Shown here: piece after piece, positions 10,714-22,784 of the stretch
How the letters are laid out: each line of letters begins with the position of its first letter
Numbering within the stretch: the first letter of the stretch is position 1
NCBI RefSeq assembly: GCF_905220365.1
Contig: NC_061129.1
Span: forward strand, 12,772,803-12,836,802
Direction of reading: 5' to 3'
Source: Vanessa cardui
Lineage: Eukaryota; Arthropoda; Insecta; Lepidoptera; Nymphalidae
Length of the DNA: 64,000 nucleotides
Made by a program: the position numbers and the translations under genes
Notes under the pieces: model-generated
Seen by the model: only the letters and a program-made list of their open reading frames with translations
Databases searched by the model: none
What the model was told of the DNA's origin: nothing

Positions 10714-11620
10714 GTGCTTAATTTTTAAATATAAGAGTGCAACGGTAACAGAATTTGTAGTAGGAACTTGTGAAGGAGTCATACACAGTGACATGTTTGT
10801 AAGGAAACTACTTTCTCGTGAATGATTTAATTAGTCATTTTATTTAAATGTTAGTATGGAATATTTTGGCGTTCATTTCTGGCAGTGAATATAAAACATT
10901 TTACACATTATATTAACAATATTAACGTTATTGAACATTGACCAAAGCGGACTCAATTACAAAACTAGGATGAAATCGTATGTAAAAGAATACATGAACT
11001 TCGAGTATATGTAAATGAATTAATTATAACAACGTTATAATGTAGGGACTAGTCCAAATATCTAGAAATAAAAATCAGGGCTATAATCATACTCCCGAAT
11101 ATATAGTTATTTATATTGTAAGCAAGAGGTGAAGGCGACTTTTCTCTAGAGTAAACTGTTTTGAGAGGTAACCAAGTAAGATTATCATAAAGATCCCTAG
11201 AAAGGGGAGTTATAACATTTTTTGTTCCTATTTTTTCATAAAGAAATTTACAACATACACTTAACTCTAACCACTTAACGACTTCTTTAATTTACACGAA
11301 TAATGGTGTTTTGTTTTGAATATTAAATTATTAATTCTTTTTTAATATTTTTTTATCCGTGTATTTTTAATTACCAAAATATTTTATGCGAAATTTTTGG
11401 CAGTTTTAGAGACATTTTTCTGTGCTGATTTGCTTTCTACATATTCGAAAAAAATATAAGTAGCAATTTTTTTTGGCCGCGTTTGAGTTTTTGGAATTTT
11501 ATCTTCATCGGATCGGAACACTCAGCAATTGCTCGACAGCAAAGTCAATAAAATCACAATTTTTCGAATCACCCTGAGAGTTACTTAGGAAAACTTTTTT
11601 GAATACCGCGTCATTATTCT

Positions 11621-11732
11621 ACAACAGCAGCAACAACAACCTGTAAATTTTGTTGAGTTAAGGCTTCCTCTCCCTATGAGGGATGGTTTGCAACATTCCA
11701 CCACGCTGTTCCAATGCGGGTTGGTGGAAAAA
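11621..11732 (-). mobile_element. Family-1 SINE 3' fragment
   Basis: The reverse-strand tail (caacagcagcaacaacaac) is followed by the 3' body up to 'ccaatgcgggttggtgga'. It is truncated there. Confidence 0.7.
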
Positions 11733-12127
11733 TTATTCAAGCATTACCTATATTAATTTCTATAGAAAGTATAAATAACTAACATAACTGACTTTTTTAT
11801 AAAAATATTTCTTACGATACAGAGAAGCATCCGAAGTGGCGGTGCGGGATCAACCGACAATTTTTAAACAATATATAATATACCTTTAGTTTTAATATAA
11901 TTAATAATGTTTACACTATACATATAATTGTTAATGTAAAATAGCTTTGAGCAATAAAACAAAATAAAACACATTTAACTAGCAATTTAAGTAAACAAGG
12001 TCACGAGCGCTTAGTCTGTTAATATTGCATACCAAATACCAAATAACCAAAACCAAGCTCAAAATATTCGGACCTTCTTCACTTAACAACATAAACTATG
12101 TACTTCGAAATTACTTACTATATAAGT

Positions 12128-12360
12128 AGCTGTGCCCGCGACTTCGTTCTCGTTTGAACTTAAGTCATTTGGACATATATAAATAATGTAATTCTAAAAT
12201 AAAATTAGCCTAAGCTACTCCTTATTACATCAGCTATCTGCCAGGGAAAATCCCATCAAAATCGTTCCAGCCATGTCGGAGATTAGCTGGGACAAACAGA
12301 CGGACAGGCAGACAAATAAAAATTGTACATAATAAAAGTGGTACATGTAACCTTATTGAA
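12128..12360 (-). mobile_element. Helitron-like non-autonomous element (family H)
   Basis: Begins AGCTGTGCCCGCGACTTCGT (shared with 49703 and 56895), then 'cagctatctgccaggg' and 'cggagattagctggg', then a run of ACAGACGGACAGGCAGAC. Partial copy; family name unknown. Confidence 0.45.
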
Positions 12361-12812
12361 TGTATTTTTTTTTCGTTTAATGAATTTTAATTTTGTGGTC
12401 CAATTTAGAGTCAGTATAAATACAGACACAGGGGACATAACATCTTAGTTTCCAAGTTTAGTTGTGCAATGTAAATGAAATAGGGATGGTTATTTCTTCC
12501 AGCGCCAGTCCATCCCAGTCCCTGGGCGATGGTGACTTGCCATCAGGTAACCCATTTATTCTGCCGACCCAATATCAAAAATACCTATGTTTCGTTCCAA
12601 AAACACACTTTCTACAATGTTATCTATTTAACAGTTTAGCCGTAGGTAGACACAATTTTGAATAAAAAAAAAATCCATATTTAACAACGATAAACCAACA
12701 ACAGTGTATCTGCTTTAGTCCCGATTAATTAACGTAACAAGTGATGGTTAGTAGCGATAAACTTTTAAACTTAATATGTTTTGGTATAAGGTTTAATATT
12801 CTAAATAGTGAT

Positions 12813-14430
12813 CAATCCAATGCAATCCAATCCAATCCATCATCCCATTTCCGTCCACTGCTGGACATAGGCCTCTCCAATTGCACGCCACTGAGATCGT
12901 TCTTGGGCTACTCGCATCCAGCTCCTGCCAGCCGTCTTGCGTAAGTCGTCACTCCACCGTGCCCGAGGACGTCCTACACTACGTTTGCCGAGACGCGGTC
13001 TCCACTCTAGAACACGTTTCCCCCAACGGTTATCGGCGGCAAATATGGCCAGCCCACTGCCACTTCAGTTTACTAATCCGGTGGGCTATATCGATGACTT
13101 TGGTTCTCTGGCGGATCGCCTCATTTCTGATGCGATCCCGCAGAGAAACGCCGAGCATAGCCCTTTCCATAGCACGCTGAGCGACTTTAAACTGGTGGAC
13201 CAGCCTTGCCGTGAGTGTCCACGTTTCGGCTCCGTATGTCATGACGGGTAGGACGCACTGGTTGAAGACTTTCGTCTTAAGTCACTGTGGGATCGACGAT
13301 GTAAAGATTCGACGTAATTTTCCAAACGCTGCCCAACCTAGCTGAATTCTTCTATTCACCTCGTCCTCAAGGTTGTTTCTACCAAATCGCAGAGTCTGCC
13401 CAAGGTAGACATATTTTTGAACAACTTCGAGGACGGTACCGTGTATCGCAATCGGTTCCGGTAGAACATATTCATTGAACATGACCTTGGTTTTATCCAA
13501 GTTCATCCGTAGGCCGATACGCATAGAAGAATCAGCCAGATCGTTCAGCATTTGTTGTAGGTCCTGCAGCGTTTCTGCTACGATGACGATGTCGTCCGCG
13601 AATCTCAAGTGAGAGATGTATTCGCCATTGATGTTGATGCCACGTCCTTTCCAGTTCAGCGTCTTGAACATATCCTCCATTGCATTAGTGAACAATTTGG
13701 GGGAAATAACGTCCCCTTGTCTCACTCCTCGATGCAATGGTATGGGATTTGTTTGCTGATTCTGTACCCGGACGGACATGGTGGCGGCTTCGTAGAGACA
13801 TCTCATCACTTGGATGTATCGCCAATCAACTTGGCAACGCTGCAGGGACTCCAGAACAGCCCAGATTTCAACCGAGTCAAAGGCCTTCTCATAGTCCACG
13901 AATGCAAGACACAGGGGCCGATTATACTCTTGGGACTTCTGTATTATCTGCTGCACTGTGTCGATGTGGTCTATGGTGGCGTATCCGGTCCGAAACCCGG
14001 CCTGCTCTGGGGGTTGGAATTCGTCGAATCTTCGCGCAAGACGGTTCGTGATCACTCTTGAAAACAGCTTATAGACGTGACTCAGTAGGGATATGGGACG
14101 ATAGTTCTTCAGCAGGGTTTTGTCTCCCTTTTTGAAGAACAGGACGACCACACTCCTACTCCACGCCTCCGGAGTTCTCCCTTCGAAGAGGACAGAGTTA
14201 AAAAGCTTTTGGAGTTCCTTGAGTACCGGATTACCTCCTGCTTTTAATAACTCTATAGTAATACCGTCCTCTCCAGGGGCTTTTCCATTTTTAAGCTGTT
14301 TAAGAGCAATCTCGATTTCGCCAACACTGACTTCAGGCAGGTCTTCTGAGAAATGGCGTGTTACTGTAGCTCTAGAATCCTCATTTTCGGGATCAGGTCG
14401 AGGTGCATGCGATGCGTATAATAGTGATAT
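12813..14430 (-). mobile_element. 5'-truncated RTE-type non-LTR retrotransposon, inactivated
   Basis: Minus-strand reverse transcriptase remnant. The main open frame, 14445-13282, carries LKNGKAPGEDGI, the fingers motif LLKNYRPISLLS, motif A AFVDYEKAFDSV, motif B GVRQGDVISPKLF and catalytic FADD at 13602-13591. A TGA stop (13282-13284) then interrupts it, but the same frame continues to 13030 (MTYGAETWTLT, WAGHICRR). A frameshift follows, after which DNRWGKRVLEWRP and SVGRPRARWSDDL can be read down to about 12845. The 3' end is a short (ATTGG)n tail, as in RTE elements. The endonuclease domain is missing because of 5' truncation. It is dead for transposition. Confidence 0.88.
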
Positions 14431-14445
14431 TTTTCTTAATAACAC

Positions 14446-15144
14446 TTTATTCGACTACTCTGGCGTCACGCGAGGCTTTCGTTTTGGACAAAGCTTCAAG
14501 AGCAACGTTAAATTTTGTGGATAGTCTTATTAGTAACATTGTACAATATACATAATTAATTTTTGAATGCTAAATTAGATAAATTTAATCTTTTAAACAC
14601 ATAGAAAACCTTCAAGAAGTTGTGCACCAAAAGCATTGAGAACTAATACAAAAGTATTTGTAACTTAGAATAACAATTAAACTACAAAAAAATAACAAAA
14701 TGTTATTAACTAACTAATCACCATATAATATACATTTTCTTATATTTCAATAATCCACAAAATACAGTAATACCATTTATTGTTTTTATTGCACGCCCAG
14801 GCATGATTTTCAAAATAAACTTTCTTTTTTTTTTCAAATAATAAAGTCAACTACTGCAATACAGTCCACTCCTACCGATACATTATGATAGTTTTAATTA
14901 AGGCTTAAGTTATATTTGATGACTAAAGACGAAATTGGACCACAATTGTGAGGGAGAACTTTCTCAATAGGGAAACGGTTAATTCGTCTAAACCCATAAT
15001 AGTTGAATAAAAAAAATGTTATGAATTCAAATTCTTCTTAGATGTTAAGAGCTTATTTGTTTTTTTTTTTTTTTTTTTTAAAGCAATAATTTATTGCATG
15101 CAGTTAATAGCAAAGAATAAAAGAAAATTTTAAAACTCAGATTA
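14446..15144. other. Spacer between the RTE remnant and CPR-5
   Basis: AT-rich, with a poly(T) run at 15059-15079. I see no gene. The first 80 bp next to the retrotransposon are GC-richer and of unknown origin. Confidence 0.45.
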
Positions 15145-15271
15145 TTTATTTTAAATAATATTTACATGAGTAGGTAAGTGGGTTCTTTCGGTTGCTTGAA
15201 ATGCAACTGTATCACATTTAAACCTTATTATTTATTTTGTTGCTAAAATCACAGTGGTCGAGTTAATTAAA

Positions 15272-15939
15272 TTAGTAGAGACGACCGGCGTAACCGAGAC
15301 CGTGGGCACCATAGGCGTAACCGTGGGCAAGGGGAGCACCGTAGGCGTATCCGTGGGCAAGGGGAGCGGCGGCGTACGCGTTGTAGGCGAGGGGAGAGGC
15401 GTATGAGCCGTAGGCTACGGGAGCGACGCGGGCAGCGTACGCCACGGGAGCAGAGACCACAGCGGGAGCGGCGTAGGAGGTGGCGACGGGAGCGGAGTAG
15501 ACAGCGCGAGCGGCGTGGGCGATGGGAGCGGCGTAGACGGCGGCAGCGGAGTAGACGGGAGCGGCGTGGGCGATGACGGCCGGGTCCTTGCGGACGACGG
15601 CGTTGAAGCCGGAGTGCGCGTCGGCGGCGTAGTCGACGGTGCGGCGGGTGCCGTCGGACTCCAGGAGAGAGTACTGGCCGACCACGTTGTCGCCGACGCG
15701 GGTCTCGTGCTGGCTCTTCACATCACCGGTGTGAGGGTCGGAAACTCCATAGGAGAAGCTGTTGTAGTTGCCACCGTGGACGGCGCTGCTGTGGGCTACT
15801 GCGACAAGCAGAGCGAAGATTGCTACCTGAAAAATAAACAAAAACAATTTAATAAACATAATATATTTAATTAAGAATTAAAAAGTGAAAACAGTCCAAA
15901 TCTAATTCGTATGCGACCGCCGCTTACCTTGGAGAACAT
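15272..15939 (-). CDS. CPR-5: RR-2 cuticular protein
   Basis: Predicted 188 aa, the shortest of the minus-strand group. Coding exons are 15939-15928 (MFSK) and 15826-15272, with a 101-bp intron. The signal peptide and RR-2 domain match CPR-3 and CPR-4. The mid-tail is the SYAAPAVVSAPVAYAA type. The C-terminal repeat region is reduced to two PLAHGYAYGA units before HGLGYAGRLY, so it differs from its neighbours by repeat loss. Stop TAA is at 15272-15274 and the polyA signal (minus strand) at 15150-15145. Confidence 0.94.
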
Positions 15940-15997
15940 GTTGTATTGTTTGATTGCTGCGTATGAAACGACTGATGACTGACGAAGAATTACAGCC

Positions 15998-16005
15998 TTT
16001 ATATA
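15998..16005 (-). promoter_or_regulatory. TATA box of CPR-5
   Basis: TATATAAA on the minus strand. The upstream block (to about 16140) is almost identical to that of CPR-6 and differs from the CPR-3/4/7 version just upstream of the TATA box. Confidence 0.75.
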
Positions 16006-16140
16006 GTAGTTATTTTTTTAGATATGAGAGCAACGTTATCAGATTTGTAGCAGGAACTTGTGAAGGACTTATACAGTGACCGACGTTAACAAAAAACACT
16101 TTCTCATTAAATATATATCGCTTATTTCCAGCTGTGTTGT

Positions 16141-18334
16141 AAGTGGGTAACTTTAAAATGGTGTTTGATAATAGCAATTATATTAGCGGTCAGACTTACG
16201 CGTCTTTTAAATTAAGTTGTGTATCTTTATAAACGTATATATGAGCATAGCTTATAAATTGTTTTAAAAATCCTACCGCTAAAATAACTAGGAAATATTT
16301 TATAAAATACGAATTGCATTTATAAATTGTTTATCAGTTTCGATTTGTTCCTCGGGGCTAGGTTTTATAAACTGAATGTACAATTTACTAACATATAATT
16401 AATTTTGCATAAATATTATTGTTGTAAAAAAACTTAAATCCCTGACAATAAAAAACACTGTGTGCTATTTGGATGTATTAACATTTCTCATATTATATTC
16501 AATGAATTACGTGTATCGTTATGCATTAACACATTAATATAATATTATACATATAATAATTAATCATCTAATTTGTTTTAAGGATAATTTATGCAAATAA
16601 ATAAATTTATTTAGTGTCATATCATATTACAACCTGTTAATAATCTGATGATAAAATAAAGTTTTGTGTGAGGAATATCATATTAGAAATTTAAATATAT
16701 CACGAAAAAAAATTACGTTTACTAAAAAAGTAAGTTGTTATTTTAAAACAAATTAATTACATATCATTTCACAAACCAAAATAAACACAATCCTTTCACT
16801 TATTTTTCGAAAACAAATATGATCTTAAGTAGAAACAAATATTGATAATAATATGTCAAGACTTCACATAATTCAAATTACAGCTTGGAAAACGAATAAA
16901 CTCAGCTGACAGTGTAATGGACTTGTCTTAACAAATAAATTAATAAAAACTAAAGCATACAATATTTAACCTCCGAGGAGTTTTCAGTAAAAAGGTTCTT
17001 CTTATCATAGCAGAAGAGCTTGATCATATAAATTTATTATATTGAAATCAAAATTATATACCAAACATATAATTGTATATCTTAATTTAAAATGAACTTA
17101 TTAGTTATTTTACCTATGTGCTGATAAATAATGGAGCATTTGAGAATCAAAAAATATTACCAGAACCAATGCAGTAAAATAAGCATAGTACACATGTATT
17201 TGTATGTAAATAATCTTTATTAGACAGTTCAACCCTTTATTTTTTTTAGTAAGAAAATTTCAAAAATTCTATTCAATAAAGGTTTGTGTGAAATATCCGC
17301 TCACGTTGTAATACGTTTATCATCATTACATAGCATAAAACAAAAGTCACTTACCTTTGTCTATCCCTGAGTGTGCTTAAATCTTTAAAATTACAATAGA
17401 TTTTGATTCAGTTTTTTTTAATAGATACAGTGATTCAACAGCAAGATTTTTGTAAATAATACATCGAAAATATTGTAGAGAAACACTGATAAATTTAGTT
17501 TCAAAAGTGACGGCGCAAATAAACAAAATTCTTTAGCATATTTAGTATCAACATTGCAAAGCCGGGGCGGGCAAGTTATATCTCAATGAAATATACTAAA
17601 AGCAAAAATTTCTAATTGAAGAATGAAAAGGTCACTGTACTTAATAAAAAAACGCTTTAAAATAAAGCATTAATGAGTATAAATGCGATTAGTTAATAAA
17701 TTTTAACAAATGATAGGTTCAAACCAAGACAAGAACCGAATTTTCAGGTGCTTATTATGAATTTATAATTCATCTCGTATTTAGTAGTGCTTAGTATTTA
17801 CAAATCCTACATGTGTCAAATAAAATTCGCCAACTACTTTCTTCTTTTTAACATTGACTGAGTTTAATCTTCAATTGACTCCGAAGCAATCAAAAATAGT
17901 TGAATTTAATTGAAAAGTTGCAACAATTTCATGTTTAATCAGACTAAAATTATTAAAACTACCTTCAACTATTGCTTAAAAACTTATTTTAAATCAATTA
18001 TTATTAATAAATCGTCAAAATAGTTGACGGTTAAAAAAAGTAGTGATTCCAATAAATATGAAGGTCTCACAAAAAATTGTTTTTCGTATTTCATTCATAA
18101 AAATAGCTTGTAATAACTTACTTTCTAGTATTTAATAAATAAGAGATAATAATATTGGTATTGACTTCCCTCAATCTTTAATTAAAAATATATGACGTCA
18201 GAGCGACGTCTGTATCAAACATATGACGATATGAATTAAGGCGTCATTAATAGTTTATTTAATGGTGACTTGTTCAAAGGAAACTAAAAATTTTAAAATT
18301 ACTACAACTAATCGAATATGCGTAAAATCAAATT
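16141..18334. other. Spacer upstream of CPR-5, duplicated in unit B
   Basis: Very AT-rich, without genes. It is recognisable only as the partner of 22790-24910. Small indels and substitutions separate the two copies. Confidence 0.6.
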
Positions 18335-18592
18335 AATAAATAATAACAAATAAATATGAGACAACATCACATACATTACTCTGATCCCAAGGTAAGTAGC
18401 TAAAGCACTTGTGTAATGGAAAATCAGAAGTAACGAAGGTACCACAAACACCCAGACCCAAGACAACATAGAATAGAAAACTAATGATAATCTATATCAA
18501 CTCGGCCGGGAATCGAACCCGGGACCTCGGAGTGGCGTACCCTTGAAAACCGGTGTACGCACCACTCGACCACGGAGGTCGTCAAAAAAATT
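18335..18592 (-). mobile_element. tRNA-derived SINE (family 2) with perfect A- and B-boxes
   Basis: On the minus strand the A-box TGGTCGAGTGG (18572-18562) and the B-box GGTTCGATTCC (18519-18509) both match the pol III consensus. The body extends left to an AT-rich tail. The segment is absent from the matching place in unit B, which gives its ends, and AAATT flanks it as a likely target duplication. A second, decayed copy is at 37671-37850. The ends of the tRNA-like part do not pair as an acceptor stem, so it is a SINE and not a tRNA gene. Confidence 0.8.
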
Positions 18593-18841
18593 ATACTTTT
18601 AGATTAGAATGTATCAATATTAATGACATTAGTGATTTTTATTACAATTTAAGGATGAACTACCGTAAAGCAGAAATCGAATAACCATACAAAATTCATG
18701 ACACTGTATCTTTTTAATATAATAGGGCGTTTTTTGTTTGGGGCATTTTAATATATTTCAATAAATCGAACTTTGAACGAAATTTTATCCTACTGAAGAG
18801 CATATTACCTACATTTACGCTAGACGGGTTCATAACACTAT

Positions 18842-19124
18842 AGTAACAGCCTGTAAATTTCCTACTGCTGGGCTAAGGCCCCCTCTCCCACTAAGGAGAG
18901 GGTTTGGGACTTATTCCATCACGCTGTTCCAATGCGGGTTGGTGGAATGTGGCATAATTTCTAGGAAATAAGACACATGCAGGTTTCCTCACGATGTTTT
19001 CCTTCACTTTCGAGCATGAGATGATTTATAAACACAATTAAGCACATATACGGTGGTGCTTGTCGAGGTTTGAACCCGCAAACATCGGTTAAGACACACG
19101 TTCTTAGCACTGGCCCATCTCGTA
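18842..19124 (-). mobile_element. tRNA-derived SINE (family 1)
   Basis: Reverse-strand copy from 'aacagcctgtaaatttcc' through the conserved body and B-box region to the A-box end (cactggcccatct). Not found at the corresponding site of unit B. Confidence 0.8.
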
Positions 19125-19796
19125 ACATTGACATTTGATTTTAAACGATTGTTTTTGTATGTTTGTCCGCTTTGACACATTACAATTTCCTGTATTAACT
19201 AACTTAAAAAAATATGTCACTTATACTGTGACAACACTGGATGTAATATACTGTCTATTTGAGATATTTCTACGTTTAAAGGTTAGTTAATATTGTTAAC
19301 AGGTTATCTTAATATTGTTAACAGAACATATACTTTCTCTTCCCAAAGCACGCGCGCACGTGTTTATGTGTGTTTGCGTCATAGGGCAAATCGCAGATCA
19401 TAGAAACGAGAGAGATCTGAAATTCTCGTCAAATATTGCCAGCTGCCAAAAATCCCTTAAAGGAATTCTTGAATAATTAAATGGAATAATTGTGTCAAAT
19501 TTTATGACGTAATTCGATTAACGCTTTTTGGGATTTAATCTCAATTCTAGATGACAAACTACAATGAGACTCTCAAATTTAGAGGTTGGTGGATAGTTGC
19601 GGATCTCCAGCATCGACTGTTAAATTTAGAAGACTGTTTACTGACGGATATACGCGATACTTGTACAATACAATATATTTTGACCAAGTATCTATGTACG
19701 TTAATGGACATTTCCATCACAAAAATCATAATCTTGCAGAAAGGGTTTTTAGCAATTTATGACATAGGATCCGAAGATTCTGAACTTATCTAGAAC

Positions 19797-20108
19797 CATT
19801 ATTATCATTAAATTATAATCAGTGCATGTGATGTAAATCTTATGAAATATTTTAAGGTACAGGTAACATCCCATAAAATCTGTCATGGCTTGGTTGAAGG
19901 TGTCCTCTTGTCATAAGAAAGTTGGTTTCTGACGCAAATTTTGATAAAAGTGAAAGAAAATCACTCGCCAGATCACCTGTCAGTTAACTCTATTTTTTCA
20001 TACGACAGGAATATACGTAACAAAATTCAAAAATGGTTGCCAGGTTATTAAGCCCAGACATCTTCATTTAGGATTCATGTTTTCTAGCCACTGGGCCATC
20101 TGCACTCA
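19797..20108. repeat. 310-bp segment, parent-like copy of the 21681-21987 insertion
   Basis: Runs from 'ttatcattaaattataatc' to 'gccactgggccatctgcactc'. A near-identical copy sits at 21681-21987 inside a fold-back element, and a diverged one at 25733-25978. The right end, read in reverse (gatggcccagtggctag), resembles a SINE A-box. Confidence 0.75.
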
Positions 20109-20500
20109 GTGACGTTATATTATCGTGAGTACAAATCATATTTTAAAGCGTCATCAACGACTTGCTTTTAATAAAAATAAATTACAGATGTCTAATATTT
20201 TAAATTTTTTTATTGCACATCAAAAAAAAAATAAAAATATTGCAAATTATTTGCATTTATATTGTTGTGAATGTTGTTGTGTTTATAAAGTTGCGTAAAG
20301 TTTGTTAAAATAAAAGTAAATATTAACAGTCAAATTGTTTATTTTAAATAATATTTACATCAGTATAAATGGGCCTCTACAGTTGCTTAAAATATAATCG
20401 TTTACTTCATCCCTTTTAATTGAAATTTCGTAAACTGTATCACATTTTAAGCCTAACCATTTATTTTTTGCTAAAAATCACAGTGGTCGGGTTAATTAAA

Positions 20501-21181
20501 CTAGTAGAGACGACCGGCGTAACCGAGACCGTGGGCACCGTAGCTGTAGCCGTGGGCAAGGGGAGCAGCGACAGCTCCGTGAGCGCCGTAGGCGTATCCG
20601 TGGGCAAGGGGAGCGGCGGCGTACGCGTTGTAGGCGAGGGGAGAGGCGTAGGAGCCGTAGGCTACGGGAGCGACGCGGGCAGCGTACGCCACGGGAGAGG
20701 AGACCGCAGCGTAGGAGGTGGCGACGGGAGCGGAGTAGACGGCGCGAGCGGCGTGGGCGATGGGAGCGGCGTAGACGGCGGCAGCGGAGTAGACGGGAGC
20801 GGCGTGGGCGATGACGGCCGGGTCCTTGCGGACGACGGCGTTGAAGCCGGAGTGCGCGTCGGCGGCGTAGTCGACGGTGCGGCGGGTGCCGTCGGACTCC
20901 AGGAGAGAGTACTGGCCGACCACGTTGTCGCCGACGCGGGTCTCGTGCTGGCTCTTCACATCACCGGTGTGAGGGTCGGAAACTCCATAGGAGAAGCTGT
21001 TGTAGTTGCCACCGTGGACGGCGCTGCTGTGGGCTACTGCGACAAGCAGAGCGAAAATTGCTACCTGAGAATAAAATAAAATAAAAAATTAACGTAAAAA
21101 AATAATTATTATTATATAACTTTAAATATATAAACAAACAAAGCTAATTCGTTTGCGACCGCCGCTTACCTTGGAGAACAT
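20501..21181 (-). CDS. CPR-6: RR-2 cuticular protein
   Basis: Predicted 191 aa. Coding exons are 21181-21170 (MFSK) and 21064-20501, with a 105-bp intron. A simple ORF search starts too late (Met at 20959, inside the RR-2 domain) because the intron has no in-frame ATG; the spliced start restores the full signal peptide. The mid-tail is the shorter SYAAVSSPVAYAA type, shared with CPR-7 and CPR-8. The C-terminal part is the HGAVAAPLAHGYSYGA type, shared with CPR-4 and CPR-8. Stop TAG is at 20501-20503 and the polyA signal at 20343-20338. Confidence 0.94.
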
Positions 21182-21239
21182 GTTGTATTGTTTGATTGCT
21201 GCGTATGAAACAACTGATGACTGACGAAGAATTACAGCC

Positions 21240-21247
21240 TTTATATA
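21240..21247 (-). promoter_or_regulatory. TATA box of CPR-6
   Basis: TATATAAA on the minus strand. The proximal 190 bp are a near-copy of the CPR-5 promoter; homology is broken at about 21447 by the fold-back element. Confidence 0.75.
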
Positions 21248-21446
21248 GTAGTTATTTTTTTAGATATGAGAGCAACGTTATCAGATTTGTAGCAGGAACT
21301 TGTGAAGGACTTATACAGTGACCGACGTTAACAAAAAACACTTTCTCATTAAATATATATCGCTTATTTCCAGTTGTGTTGTAAGTGGGTAACTTTAAAA
21401 TGGTATTTGAGATTAGTGGTCCGACTTACGCGTCTTTTAACTTAAA

Positions 21447-22780
21447 TTTTCAACCGACTTCAAAAAGAAGGAGGTTATCAATTCGTCTGTATTTTTTTTT
21501 GTTACCTCATAACTTTTCACTGGGTGGACCGATTTTGATTTTTTTCTGTTTGAAAGGTAGTGCTTCCCATGGGGTCCCATTTTAATTTTATTTTTTTCCG
21601 ATGATGGTATCCGTATGAAAACGACATAAGTCTTAAATTTGCATTATGTATATGCGCGACAAATAGGTGAATAACTGAAATCATTAAATTATAATCAGTG
21701 CATGTGATGCAAATCTTATGAAATATTTTAAGGTACAGGTAACATCCCATAAAATCTGTCATGGCTTGGTTGAAGGTGTCCTCTTGTCATAAGAAAGTTG
21801 GTTTCTGACGCAAATTTTGATAAAAGTGAAAGAAAATCACTCGCCAGATCACCTGTCAGTTAACTCTATTTTTTCATACGACAGGAATATACGTAACAAA
21901 ATTCAAAAATGGTTGCCAGGTTATTAAACCCAGACATCTTCATTTAGGATTCATGTTTTCTAGCCACTGGGCCATCTGCACTCACGTCACCAAAATCACG
22001 TCAACCAATTTTGATGATTCTTTTCTTATTATAAAATATATACTTCAAGGGTAGTTTTGTGAAAGTTTGGTAAGGTTCTGAGCATAGGATCCATGACAAA
22101 GTAACGGAACGGAAGGGAACGGAACAATTCTGAGGAGCACGTTAGCGATACTCGGTCGTATATTTTATTTATAGGTTATTTGGATATTTGAGTCACCTTC
22201 CGTAATGTGGTTATGCTTATGTAATTATCATAGTCAAATATTATAATCAACTAGCTACCCACCCCGCACCTTCCCACGGGTGCAATACTGATACTAAATA
22301 TACTACAGAATTTGTTTATTTTCGACATCACATTGCAAACTTCTAAATTTATCAGTGTTTCTTTACTATATTGTTCATGTATTATATACACGCACATGCC
22401 ACCACGGCCACGGGCCACGCCTCAACAATTAAAAGAAAGAAGCGATACGAGCCCCTTGATTCACCCAGTATATTATCGTATAAAAGGTAATTTGTAAAAA
22501 ACATATTTCTTAAAGTATTCTCGTATTGTTTTTTGATAGATATACTATAGGGTTTTCTTGGCTGACACCGACTCCAAATATAGCAATAATTATATCTACA
22601 TTATATAATCGTAAAGCGACTTCTAAGTAGTCTAATATTTTCATTTCATTTTACCCAGGAGGACTCTAAAAAATATGTTAAATATGCAATTATTTTTATT
22701 ACTTTTTAGTGCATTTTTATTTGATTTAAAATAGTGTTTTTTTTTAAGTCGGTTTTTCTTTTTGTTAAAATTTTATTTAT
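21447..22780 (+). mobile_element. Fold-back element copy (family FB) upstream of CPR-6
   Basis: Begins TTTTCAACCGACTTC and ends AAGTCGGTTTTTC...AAATTTTATTTAT, so the ends carry a short inverted repeat. It has only the right arm, and its loop segment (about 22485-22558) is inverted relative to the copies at 31.7 and 40.1 kb. The site is empty in unit A near 16225. An extra 310-bp segment is inserted at 21681-21987. About 200 bp upstream of the TATA box of CPR-6. Confidence 0.75.
21681..21987. repeat. 310-bp copy of 19797-20108 inserted in the fold-back element
   Basis: The segment interrupts FB consensus sequence (GTGAATAACTGAAA | AATCACG) that is continuous at 31990 and 40410. It is flanked by approximate repeats AAATCA. 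It differs from 19797-20108 at only a few positions. Confidence 0.75.
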
Positions 22781-22784
22781 GTAT

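Larger units (their letters stand above)
10810..12812. other. Intergenic region upstream of CPR-4
   Basis: AT-rich spacer with a family-1 SINE fragment (11621-11732), a Helitron-like copy (12128-12360) and a fragment of another common interspersed repeat (about 12390-12570, including 'ggtgacttgccatcaggtaa'). No gene is supported. Confidence 0.5.
15121..20259. repeat. Segmental duplication, unit A (CPR-5 plus upstream spacer)
   Basis: Matches unit B (20260-26100) along most of its length: 3' flank, gene, promoter, and spacer. Good blocks are 16230-18330 vs 22790-24910, 18593-18835 vs 24915-25170, and 19300-20200 vs 25285-26050. Unit A alone has the SINE insertions at 18335-18592 and 18842-19124. 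Confidence 0.85.

Noticed and set aside
11995..12004. FTZ-F1-like ACAAGGTCAC upstream of CPR-4
   Set aside because: First consensus position is wrong (A rather than C/T), and it lies about 1.3 kb from the promoter among repeats.
18501..18583. tRNA gene on the minus strand
   Set aside because: A- and B-boxes are perfect, but the ends do not form an acceptor stem, the body continues into a repeat shared with 37671-37850, and it is absent from unit B; it is a SINE.
19551..19793. 80-codon ORF in the unit A spacer
   Set aside because: The matching sequence in unit B (about 25535-25700) is broken by indels and stops, and no domain is visible, so it is not under coding constraint.
20501..20959. 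CPR-6 starting at the internal Met (152 aa)
   Set aside because: It would lack the signal peptide and half of the RR-2 domain; the spliced MFSK start with donor GTAAG and acceptor CAG gives a full-length protein like its neighbours.
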